Source: Candidatus Dadabacteria bacterium | GTDB taxonomy: Bacteria; Desulfobacterota_D; UBA1144; Nemesobacterales; JADFKM01 | Assembly (NCBI GenBank): GCA_022564935.1 | Contig: JADFKM010000075.1 | Location: 1 to 7,618 of the forward strand | DNA: 7,618 bases | Direction of reading: 5' to 3' | In this document: positions 1-5,900 of the stretch, in pieces | Layout: every line of letters starts with the position of its first letter | How positions within the stretch are numbered: the stretch's first letter is position 1 | Made by a program: the position numbers and the translations under genes | The notes under the pieces: generated by a model | Told to the model about the DNA's origin: nothing | Seen by the model: only the letters and a program-made list of their open reading frames with translations | Database searches by the model: none

Positions 1-35
1 AGGCTAAACACCCCCAACACAATTGAGCAGGGCAT
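1..35 (-). CDS. 5' end of an unidentified gene downstream of the RavA-like ATPase (partial)
   Basis: An ATG at 35-33 lies five bases after a GAGGAGG ribosome binding site and opens a reading frame that has no stop before the window edge. Only about eleven residues are visible (MPCSIVLGVFS), mildly hydrophobic, too few to assign a family. It starts 42 nt after the stop of the ATPase gene on the same strand, so it is probably the next gene of the same transcript. RavA/MoxR ATPases are commonly followed by a von Willebrand factor A protein (ViaA-like) or another partner, but nothing here proves that identity. The call rests on the ribosome binding site, the spacing and the open frame. Confidence 0.45.
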   Translation of the reverse strand, partial: MPCSIVLGVFS

Positions 36-40
36 AGCCG

Positions 41-47
41 CCTCCTC
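41..47 (-). promoter_or_regulatory. Strong ribosome binding site of the left-edge gene
   Basis: On the minus strand this reads GAGGAGG and is followed by a five-base spacer and then ATG. It is one of the two best Shine-Dalgarno matches of the window and is the main reason for proposing a gene at the edge. Confidence 0.5.
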
Positions 48-77
48 GGTGACAGCTAAAAACTAAACACGAAAACC

Positions 78-1229
78 TCAGCTCATCTCGCCTTCCCCCG
101 AGAGAATGGCGTTTAGTATCTCTTTTTGTATCCCCTCGATCTTGTTCTTCACACCCTCGAGCTCATCTGTAGCCTTGCCCCTTTCCTTGCACTCTTCCAG
201 TATGGAATCGAAGTTAGAGAGTATCATCTTAAGCTTTGTCTGCGCTTCAATGTTGGCTTTCACCAGCATGTCGTCGTTATCCCATGGGCGCTTGGCGTAG
301 GATTCGATCTCCTTTGCCTGTATCAGGAGCTCGCGGGAGCGGTCGCGGTATCCGTGGAGAACCTGATGGACTACCGCCTGGATTTCAGCCCTTTCTCCGG
401 GCTCCCGCCACAGGAGGTTCTGGAACATCGCCATGTCTTCTTCCAAAACCCCTTCCCTGCCGTTCAATAGGGCTAGGGACTGGAGAACCGAAACGGATTG
501 CTTATAACGCCTGTCTGAGACTACGACGCCCTTTTTCCGCAATTCCCCTCTTATGCGCGCTATAAGCTTGAGTATCTGCGGGGAAACCTCAACGCCCGGG
601 AGGGCCCCGCGGCAGACTCTGAGTTCTTGGAGCGTTATTGTCGTTCTCTCGCTGCCTGCGGACTGTGAGCCGAGGAGCTTTAAAAATCTGAAATCCTCTT
701 TTATATAGTCAACGACATACCGCAGCAGGAACCTGTCGTACAGGGCTTCAAGCTCGTCTTCTTCCGAGGGTATCTCATTGCTTGCGCCTACAAGGGTGAT
801 AAGGGGAACATCAATATGGCCCGCGCCGTTGAAAAATATCCTCTCGTTCATGATTGTAAGAAGCGTGTTCAATATTGAAGAGCTCGACTTGAACACCTCA
901 TCTAAAAATGCAACATGGGCCTCGGGGAGCTTTGAGGTGGTCACTCTGCGGTACTCATCGTTTTCGAGCCCCTTGAGGCTCACCGCCCCGAAGATCTCTT
1001 CGGGGGTGGTGAATTTGGTGAGCAGCCATTGGAAATACCCGGCTCCGTTTATTCTGCCGCACACCTCATGGGCGAGCATTGACTTTGCAGTGCCCGGCGG
1101 CCCTATAAGCAGCATATGGGCGCCGGAGAGAAGGGCGCACATGGCCCCGTCCACGACTTCATCCCGCTCATAAAAACCGGCGCGCAGCTCTTGCCTTATC
1201 TGCCTTAATTTCTCTAATTCTCTTTCCAT
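78..1229 (-). CDS. RavA/MoxR-family AAA+ ATPase
   Basis: A 383-residue cytoplasmic AAA+ ATPase of the MoxR group, closest in style to the RavA subfamily, whose members act as ATP-driven chaperones or remodelers in assembly of protein complexes. Visible motifs are Walker A GPPGTAKS (43-50), a RavA-like segment FTTPEEIFG (73-81), Walker B VAFLDE (106-111), sensor 1 GASNE (148-152), an arginine-finger region LYDRFLLR (163-170) and sensor 2 SDRRY (238-242). E. coli RavA is about 500 residues and has an inserted LARA domain; this protein is shorter and ends in a charged, helical, probably coiled-coil tail (about 320-378). The ATG start is preceded by TAAGGG seven bases upstream and lies inside the last codons of gspK (16-nt overlap), which suggests translational coupling. 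The ATPase assignment is firm. A role in secretion is only an inference from position, and the substrate is unknown. Confidence 0.92.
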   Translation of the reverse strand: MERELEKLRQIRQELRAGFYERDEVVDGAMCALLSGAHMLLIGPPGTAKSMLAHEVCGRINGAGYFQWLLTKFTTPEEIFGAVSLKGLENDEYRRVTTSKLPEAHVAFLDEVFKSSSSILNTLLTIMNERIFFNGAGHIDVPLITLVGASNEIPSEEDELEALYDRFLLRYVVDYIKEDFRFLKLLGSQSAGSERTTITLQELRVCRGALPGVEVSPQILKLIARIRGELRKKGVVVSDRRYKQSVSVLQSLALLNGREGVLEEDMAMFQNLLWREPGERAEIQAVVHQVLHGYRDRSRELLIQAKEIESYAKRPWDNDDMLVKANIEAQTKLKMILSNFDSILEECKERGKATDELEGVKNKIEGIQKEILNAILSGEGEMS

Positions 1230-2317
1230 GAAATAACCCTTACTGCGGGAGACTGACCGGGACGCGATCTCCTCACAACGGCTCTTACGACCTTTACGGT
1301 GGGATTGTCCTGGCCTAGGACACCGACAGCCCGGACACCGAACACATCGCTGGCTCCCGTAGAATGCACGACTCCCGCGAGCCCCGAGTTTATGTTTAAG
1401 GTGGCGTCAACCTCCCTGACGATCTCGATGACCCTCCTGCGGGTTACGACGGATTCGTTCTGCCTTTCTTCCATTATTCTGCCGGCAATTGTATCGGCCA
1501 CATCGTCCCTGAGCTCATTCGTTTCTGCGCTCTGTCTTCTTTGAACGGCCGAGACCATAGCCGACTTCAAGACCGCCATTATAACCACTTTTGGAGCCGT
1601 GGAAAAGCTTACCTTCTTGCCGGGGGGATAGACGGTCACAAAATCCTTTATCTTGTTATAAAACTCATCGTCCATGCCCCGCACCATCCTTATCTCCTCG
1701 ACGCTGTCCAAGGTGCCGTTCTTTATAGTGTACGGGGTGTCCAGCCCGCGGTAATACCCCTCCCTGGCTCCACCGGGGTCCTGGTCGTTCTCGACCCCGA
1801 AGAGGGGCCTGTCGAGCCAGTTAATAAGGCTTGAGATAAAATCATCTGCATTGTCGCCGTCCACTTCCAGAAACCTGAGGAGCTCGGTGATCTGAGTGCG
1901 CACCTGCTCGTCAACCCTGTTTGTCCTTCGGCTTACAAGGGCGTTGAGGTTGATTTTCGACCTTTCATCGACGATCTCGATCGCAACCGAGCCGTCCCCG
2001 ATAGGGTAGCCGGGAACCACGATCGACCACATGCCCTCTCCCCCGTCTTCATCTTTGCCCCGGAACATCGCAAGCTCCGAGAACTCCTCTAAGTTCTGAG
2101 CGAGCATTGTGCCGGCCACGAAGTTCACCCCCGATTTTGCCAGATACCTCGCCTTGATGACGTCCCCGGTATTGCGCGCAATCTCGCCGTCCACCTGGGT
2201 GTAATACATCATATCCACCACAAGTGTTGTCAAGATAGCCACGATAATCAAAACCGTAATAAGGACAAATCCCCTTTCGTCTCTGGATTTTTCTCTCATT
2301 TGCTCAGTCATCTTCAC
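1214..2317 (-). CDS. gspK: Type II secretion minor pseudopilin GspK
   Basis: The largest minor pseudopilin, which with GspI and GspJ forms the tip complex that starts the periplasmic pseudopilus. About 367 residues. A basic leader ends at RDERG (16), followed by the hydrophobic helix FVLITVLIIVAILTTLVV. Position +5 of the mature protein is Thr where other pseudopilins have Glu, the expected GspK signature. Family blocks follow: DERSKINLNAL (about 117-127), a helical region with INWLDRPLFGVENDQDP (165-181), YYRGLDTPY (188-196), LDSVEEIRMVRGM (203-215) and FSTAP (238-242). The start is chosen as GTG at 2317 because AGGGGG lies seven bases upstream; ATG at 2311, two codons later, is the alternative. 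A longer frame to 2461 would run into the end of gspJ and place 50 unsuitable residues before the leader. It begins 23 nt after gspJ, and its end overlaps the ATPase gene. Confidence 0.95.
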   Translation of the reverse strand: MKMTEQMREKSRDERGFVLITVLIIVAILTTLVVDMMYYTQVDGEIARNTGDVIKARYLAKSGVNFVAGTMLAQNLEEFSELAMFRGKDEDGGEGMWSIVVPGYPIGDGSVAIEIVDERSKINLNALVSRRTNRVDEQVRTQITELLRFLEVDGDNADDFISSLINWLDRPLFGVENDQDPGGAREGYYRGLDTPYTIKNGTLDSVEEIRMVRGMDDEFYNKIKDFVTVYPPGKKVSFSTAPKVVIMAVLKSAMVSAVQRRQSAETNELRDDVADTIAGRIMEERQNESVVTRRRVIEIVREVDATLNINSGLAGVVHSTGASDVFGVRAVGVLGQDNPTVKVVRAVVRRSRPGQSPAVRVISWKEN

Positions 2318-2324
2318 AAGGTTT

Positions 2325-2330
2325 CCCCCT
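2325..2330 (-). promoter_or_regulatory. Ribosome binding site that decides the gspK start
   Basis: AGGGGG on the minus strand sits seven bases before the GTG at 2317 and thirteen before the ATG at 2311. It lies in the short gspJ-gspK spacer, so it favours the GTG start and argues against the longer upstream frame. Confidence 0.5.
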
Positions 2331-2340
2331 GCCGGTGGGC

Positions 2341-2982
2341 TCAGTTCGCGGCCGGTATGATAACAAACAAAGAAAATTCGACCTCTTCTCCACCCGGGCC
2401 CATCAAAACGACTCCGATCTCTACGCCTCTGGGAAGAGTCCCTCTGAGCGTGGAATCCCATTCATCAACCATATGCCCTTCGGCGTCTTCTGAAAAAAAT
2501 GAGGCGCTGAAGGCCACCACCCTTTCAGATATTGCGTATTCGATGCCAGTGTTTTCTATCCCGATACTGGGGTTTTCGCTTCTCATAAGGTAGAACAGAC
2601 CGTTCTCAGGGTTAGGGGCGAGAAAGTAGAATAGCTCGGCCTGATCCGAGGTTCTGGAGCCGGGGCCGGGGTGGTGGGTAAACGCAGTGAAGCGAAGCGA
2701 GCTCTTCCCCTCTCCGCCCCCGGAAATAAAGAAAGGGAAATCCGAGGCTTCAGTTGTAGGGTAGACCACGCCCCTGGGGAAGGCCATGGACAGATCCTCG
2801 GTCATCTTCGAGAGAATGAACCTCGCCTCATTGTACATCTCAAGCTGGTTTTCAGTAAACTCCTTTGACCTTATCACCTGAAAGAACGACGAGAAGGCCA
2901 CTGTTAATACCACCGCGCTTATGGCGATGGCGAGCATCAGCTCCATAAGGGTAAAGCCCCTACTGGAGGTCGGCTGCAACAT
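2341..2982 (-). CDS. gspJ: Type II secretion minor pseudopilin GspJ
   Basis: A minor pseudopilin of the tip complex with GspI and GspK. The 213-residue precursor has a nine-residue leader ending SSRG, then FTLMELM with Glu at +5 and a membrane helix to about residue 28 (LAIAISAVVLTVAFSSFF). The rest is a soluble periplasmic domain of mixed strands, with the usual GspJ segment LEMYNEARFILSKMTEDLSMAF shortly after the helix, and the total length is normal for the family. ATG at 2982 is preferred over a TTG at 2994, because it gives a typical short leader and has GAG seven bases upstream. It overlaps the end of gspI by 23 nt, consistent with coupled translation. Its order between gspI and gspK is the standard T2SS order and supports the call. 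Confidence 0.93.
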   Translation of the reverse strand: MLQPTSSRGFTLMELMLAIAISAVVLTVAFSSFFQVIRSKEFTENQLEMYNEARFILSKMTEDLSMAFPRGVVYPTTEASDFPFFISGGGEGKSSLRFTAFTHHPGPGSRTSDQAELFYFLAPNPENGLFYLMRSENPSIGIENTGIEYAISERVVAFSASFFSEDAEGHMVDEWDSTLRGTLPRGVEIGVVLMGPGGEEVEFSLFVIIPAAN

Positions 2983-3367
2983 AGATAATCTCAAAGTCTT
3001 CGGTTCCCTCGTCCCATGTTATTACCAAACGCACGAGCATCAGCTCCGAGCCCAGCCTGGGCATGGCGGCGGGCTCGATTACCAGAGTCCACGCGAACCC
3101 CGGAGCCTCTTCGAACTCGCCCTGGTCTTCGAAGGGCTCGGGCTGGCCCGTTAGCTCGATCTCGGCCAGCTTCTTCTGCGCCAGGGAGCCGGCGAGTATG
3201 AGGTTCTTAGAGAGCGCGCTCTGAAGCAGGCTGCTGTTGACGGCGCCGAGAAGCACTGCGGCGGAGGAGCCGAGTATCACGACGGCAACCAAAACCTCAA
3301 GCAGGGAAAAACCCCTCTGCGACCTGTCCCGTGCCCTTGCCGATTTATCGGTTCCTGTTAATTCCAT
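2960..3367 (-). CDS. gspI: Type II secretion minor pseudopilin GspI
   Basis: A small minor pseudopilin that links GspJ and GspK in the pseudopilus tip. The precursor is 135 residues with a 19-residue, strongly basic leader ending SQRG, then FSLLEVL with Glu at +5 (residue 24) and a hydrophobic helix VAVVILGSSAAVLLGAV. The segment that follows, with LAGSLAQKKLAEIEL, matches the usual GspI pattern of a helix carrying A..KLAE-type residues, and the C-terminal domain is short, as expected. ATG at 3367 is the first usable start in the frame, as a stop codon lies three codons upstream. No convincing Shine-Dalgarno precedes it; GGGAA lies too far upstream. It is separated from gspH by 120 nt and overlaps gspJ. 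Confidence 0.93.
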   Translation of the reverse strand: MELTGTDKSARARDRSQRGFSLLEVLVAVVILGSSAAVLLGAVNSSLLQSALSKNLILAGSLAQKKLAEIELTGQPEPFEDQGEFEEAPGFAWTLVIEPAAMPRLGSELMLVRLVITWDEGTEDFEIIYVAADLQ

Positions 3368-3487
3368 ATCGTATCAAATTCCCGGGCGAGCCCAATTATT
3401 AGAATAACTCAAAAGGGAATGATTACACACCTTTCATTGCTACACATTACCGTGACGAAAAGGTATTACAGCTACTCCGTCGCCGCC
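3368..3487. other. Non-coding gap between gspH and gspI
   Basis: A 120-nt spacer in an otherwise tightly packed pseudopilin cluster. On the minus strand I see no open frame longer than about a dozen codons. There is a short GC palindrome, GGGCTCGCCC, and an AT-rich patch (TTGAGTTATTCTAATAATT) that resembles promoter elements but has no well-spaced -35/-10 pair. An internal promoter or processing site is possible but not shown. Confidence 0.5.
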
Positions 3488-4000
3488 CTATTTAATTAGC
3501 AGCAACTCAACGAACTCGTCATACACTCTCACCCCGCCCGTGTATGGCTTGGTCTCTAGGGTGTAAATATCTCCGCCTTCGGTCTCCAGATATATCACCG
3601 CCGGCTCCACAAAGCCGGTAGGCAAAAACAGGATGAACTCGCTGCGCTCCTCTAGGGTAGAGCCGTATGTCCTCTCGGTGATTACGTCCTTGAAGAACAC
3701 CCCCGAGGGCAGCTTTCTCCTGTCCATGACCGGGTCGTTTACTACCAGAAATTCATTGCCTCTAAGCTCTTCAACCCAGTACTCCCCCTCATCGAGGTCG
3801 AACATGAGCCTGAATATCTTTCTCTTGAACGCCGCCTCGTTGTACAGGTACCTCACGGTAGTGATTATCCTTCTCGAGGCGCTCTTCACTTTGTAGTCGG
3901 TAGCGTCCTGCAGCCTCGGGACTGCGATGAAAACGAACATCCCGATTATAAACAGAACGACCGATATCTCAATGAGAGTAAAGCCGTTGTTTCTGCTCAT
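3488..4000 (-). CDS. gspH: Type II secretion minor pseudopilin GspH
   Basis: A 170-residue prepilin-like protein. It begins with a six-residue leader MSRNNG followed by FTLIEISVVLFIIGMFVFIAVP, giving Glu at +5 (residue 11) and the helix-breaking proline found in pseudopilins. The soluble domain (about 40-170) is strand-rich and fits the GspH/FimT fold, including the early helical stretch RRIITTVRYLYNEAAFKRK. GspH connects the tip complex to the GspG shaft. The start codon follows the gspG stop by only three bases, so the two are almost certainly co-translated. No strong Shine-Dalgarno is visible (AGTGAAGC just before the ATG). The position directly after gspG separates GspH from other short-leader pseudopilins; the sequence alone would also fit a type IV pilin-like FimT protein. 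Confidence 0.88.
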   Translation of the reverse strand: MSRNNGFTLIEISVVLFIIGMFVFIAVPRLQDATDYKVKSASRRIITTVRYLYNEAAFKRKIFRLMFDLDEGEYWVEELRGNEFLVVNDPVMDRRKLPSGVFFKDVITERTYGSTLEERSEFILFLPTGFVEPAVIYLETEGGDIYTLETKPYTGGVRVYDEFVELLLIK

Positions 4001-4003
4001 GCT

Positions 4004-4474
4004 TCACTGCGGGTCTCTGTTTGAGATGTCGTCGTCGCTTGGCTGACCGTCCTCCCCCAGGGAGATGATCTCGTAGCGGCCATACTGTGACTGATCGGGA
4101 CCGATATACACGAATTCCCCCCCCCAGGCATCTAGCGGAACCGCATCCCCTTCCAGATAACCCTCGGGTGGATACTTATTGAGATTGACGGCTCTCCCTA
4201 CGGCCGGGAGCTCCACGAGGGCCTGAAGACCCTGCTGGGTTTCAGGATAAAAGCCGTTGTGCAGCTTAAACAGCTTGAGGGCATTCTCCAAACTCTTTAT
4301 TTGAACCTTTGTCGTTGTTCTCTTAGCCTCTCCCAGCCTTTCAATAACTTTTGGAGCCACAAGGAAAGCGATGCTTGATATGATGACAAGAACGACCATA
4401 ATCTCAATGAGAGTAATTCCGGCCTCGGAGCGCCTGGCGGAGTTAACTGCATATAAATGTCGATTTAGAACCAT
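4004..4474 (-). CDS. gspG: Type II secretion major pseudopilin GspG
   Basis: The main subunit of the periplasmic pseudopilus. The precursor is 156 residues. A 19-residue leader ends SEAG, and the mature protein starts ITLIEIMVVLVIISSIAF, with Glu at +5 (residue 24) and the conserved Pro at 41. The family segment LENALKLFKLHNGFYPETQQGLQAL (62-86) is unmistakable, as are GYLEGDAVPLDAWGG (105-119) and the C-terminal calcium-site region SLGEDGQPSDDDIS (138-151), rich in Asp. Two departures stand out: Ile at +1, where Phe or Met is usual, and Arg in ISNRD where many GspG proteins have Trp. A nine-G run lies in the codons for W117-E120. It follows gspF by 16 nt, with AGGAGGT eight bases before the ATG, fitting the high output needed for the most abundant subunit. 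Confidence 0.96.
   Translation of the reverse strand: MVLNRHLYAVNSARRSEAGITLIEIMVVLVIISSIAFLVAPKVIERLGEAKRTTTKVQIKSLENALKLFKLHNGFYPETQQGLQALVELPAVGRAVNLNKYPPEGYLEGDAVPLDAWGGEFVYIGPDQSQYGRYEIISLGEDGQPSDDDISNRDPQ
4117..4125 (-). repeat. Nine-base G mononucleotide tract inside gspG
   Basis: Nine consecutive C on the plus strand, nine G in the coding strand, covering the codons TGG GGG GGG GAA of GspG residues 117-120. The frame is intact at this length. Gain or loss of one base would remove the last 35-40 residues, including the calcium-site region. Confidence 0.9.
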
Positions 4475-4482
4475 GTTTTTTT

Positions 4483-4489
4483 ACCTCCT
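4483..4489 (-). promoter_or_regulatory. Strong ribosome binding site of gspG
   Basis: AGGAGGT on the minus strand, eight bases (TAAAAAAAC minus one) before the gspG ATG and just after the gspF stop. It is a near-perfect anti-16S match with an A-rich spacer and the clearest site among the T2SS genes here, consistent with GspG being made in excess. Confidence 0.85.
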
Positions 4490-4490
4490 G

Positions 4491-5696
4491 TTATCTAATT
4501 GTTGAAGTTAAATCAAAAATCGGCAGCAATATCGCAAACACAATGAACCCTATTACCACGCCGAGCACCAAAATCATAACGGGCTCAAGCAGCGACATAA
4601 GCCCAGACATCGTGGTCTCGACCTGAAGGTCGTATGTGTCTGCCACCCTGAGCAGCATATCATCAAGCTCCCCGGTCTGCTCGCCCACGCTGACCATGCG
4701 CGTAACGAGCGGGGGGAACACGCCGCTTTCTCTCAGAGGGCCGGAGAAGCTCGTCCCCTCGCGAAGGTTCTCCCTCACGTTAACGAGCGCATCCCTGTAC
4801 ACGACGTTGCCCACAACGGATTCGGACACCTCCAAAGCCTCGAGAAGCGGGATGCCGCTCTGCAGCAGGGTGCCGAGGGTGCGCGTGAAGCGGGAAATGA
4901 TTATCATGCGGGTAATCTTGCCGAAAGTGGGGATTTTTAGTATAAGGCGGTCGAAGAACTTCCTTCCCCGGGGAGTCTTGTTAAACCTGTAGATGGAAAA
5001 TATTAAAGCCGCCGCACATAATAACATCAGCAGCAAATGGTCGCGGAACAGACTGCTCACCTCGATTAGCACAACGGTTATAGTAGGGAGCGCCTTTTTG
5101 CTCTGTTCGAATATCTTGGTGATGCTGGGGACGACGTAGGTCATCATAAACACGAGAACCCCGCTTCCCACTATCATCATGAAAAGGGGGTAAACAAGAG
5201 CGCTCCTTATTCTGGAGGTGAGCGCGTCCTGTCTTTCGAGGAAATCCGCAAGCCTCTCGAGCACAATCCCAAGGGTGCCGCTGACCTCGCCCGCCCTTAC
5301 GATGTTGATGTACAGGTCTGAAAACACCTCAGGGTGCTCGCCGAGGGCCTTCGCAAGGGAGCTGCCCTCGCCGATGCTATCCTTAACCCCGGCCATAACC
5401 TCAGTGAGATAGGCGTCCTCGGTCTGCTCGGAAAGCGCCTGGAGGGAGGCCTCGAGCGGCAGACCGGCAGAAATCATTGTTGCGAACTGACGGGTGGAAA
5501 TGGAAAGCTCCGTGGCGCTTACGGCGCGAAGGAACCTGAAGCCGCGGCGCTTGCCCCTCTTTACCTCTTCGATCGAAGACAGATAGATGCCGCTTCTCTT
5601 AAGCTCCTCGACTACGGAGCGGGCGGAGTCCGCATCCACTACCCCCTCTATCGAGCTCCCGCTTTCGTTAATGGCTTTGTACTTATAAACCGGCAT
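4491..5696 (-). CDS. gspF: Type II secretion inner-membrane platform protein GspF
   Basis: A polytopic inner-membrane protein that couples the GspE ATPase to the growing pseudopilus. It has 401 residues, the standard length. The N-terminal part (about 1-50, starting MPVYKYKAINESG) is the small cytoplasmic domain. Two homologous T2SSF helical domains follow, about 66-190 and 268-392, each with the repeated motifs ISAGLPLEASL / LQSGIPLLEALE and RAGEVSGTLG / SVGEQTGELDDML. Membrane helices are seen at about 168-190, 219-236 and 371-394. The ATG start is the only sensible one, because the frame is closed ten codons upstream, yet no Shine-Dalgarno precedes it (CCCTTATTTGCTCAT). The gene begins 204 nt after gspE. 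PilC of type IV pili has the same fold, but the adjacent gspG-K genes settle the T2SS assignment. Confidence 0.96.
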   Translation of the reverse strand: MPVYKYKAINESGSSIEGVVDADSARSVVEELKRSGIYLSSIEEVKRGKRRGFRFLRAVSATELSISTRQFATMISAGLPLEASLQALSEQTEDAYLTEVMAGVKDSIGEGSSLAKALGEHPEVFSDLYINIVRAGEVSGTLGIVLERLADFLERQDALTSRIRSALVYPLFMMIVGSGVLVFMMTYVVPSITKIFEQSKKALPTITVVLIEVSSLFRDHLLLMLLCAAALIFSIYRFNKTPRGRKFFDRLILKIPTFGKITRMIIISRFTRTLGTLLQSGIPLLEALEVSESVVGNVVYRDALVNVRENLREGTSFSGPLRESGVFPPLVTRMVSVGEQTGELDDMLLRVADTYDLQVETTMSGLMSLLEPVMILVLGVVIGFIVFAILLPIFDLTSTIR

Positions 5697-5900
5697 ATGA
5701 GCAAATAAGGGCGATATAAAAAACTACCTATAAGAGCCGAAGCGCACAAATCCAGCGCTGGCTTGTCTCACCCACTCCTGTACTAGTGACCGTCTTTACC
5801 CCTTGTTCGGACTGCCAATAATCTACCCATCCTTTCGTTCCATCACCCTATTCGTTTCACTCACCATTTCCCAAATTTCGCCGCCTGCTTTGTTTCACTA
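5697..5900. other. Long non-coding gap between gspE and gspF
   Basis: Two hundred and four bases without a supportable gene. On the transcript strand the gspE-proximal 140 nt are about 71 percent purine, with reiterated GTGAAACAAAG / GTGAAACGAAT / TGGAACGAAAG words. Frames here close after at most about 15 codons from any start and lack family character. The gspF-proximal part contains an inverted repeat, then a T6 run (5723-5718) about twelve bases beyond the hairpin, which is too far for a standard intrinsic terminator. A 5' leader, processing site or internal promoter is possible; none is shown. Confidence 0.55.
5746..5766. repeat. Imperfect inverted repeat centred on CCAGCGCTGG
   Basis: The core CCAGCGCTGG (5752-5761) is a perfect ten-base palindrome. 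The flanks extend the symmetry with ACAA and TTGT and one bulged base. As RNA it could fold with a GCGC loop, or alternatively GCCAGCGC could pair with GCGCTTCGGC (5736-5762, two-base bulge). It could be an operator, a transcript-processing hairpin or one copy of a dispersed repeat. The symmetry is certain but the function unknown. Confidence 0.6.

Noticed and set aside
3-70. Short direct repeat CTAAACAC near the left edge
   Set aside because: It is eight bases, present twice only, and too short to separate from chance.
1723-1914. 63-codon minus-strand frame inside gspK
   Set aside because: It lies in a shifted frame of a clearly coding region, with Ser/Thr/Arg-rich shadow composition and no recognisable domain.
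2318-2461. N-terminal extension of gspK to an upstream start at 2461
   Set aside because: It would overlap the gspJ end by 121 nt and put an Arg-rich, unsuitable 50-residue stretch before the prepilin leader. GTG 2317 or ATG 2311 gives a normal leader.
2983-2994. TTG start of gspJ at 2994
   Set aside because: ATG at 2982 gives a typical short leader, and the TTG has no better ribosome binding site.
3368-3420. Promoter before gspI (TTGGGC with TACGAT, 16-nt spacing)
   Set aside because: The matches are poor and the -10 would abut the start codon, leaving no leader; not better than chance.
5718-5762. Hairpin plus T6 as an intrinsic terminator after gspE
   Set aside because: The T run is about twelve bases beyond the stem and the stem is bulged, unlike a standard Rho-independent terminator.
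5810-5870. Two very short frames (14-15 codons) in the gspE-gspF gap
   Set aside because: They have no strong ribosome binding sites and no conserved features, and such frames are expected by chance.
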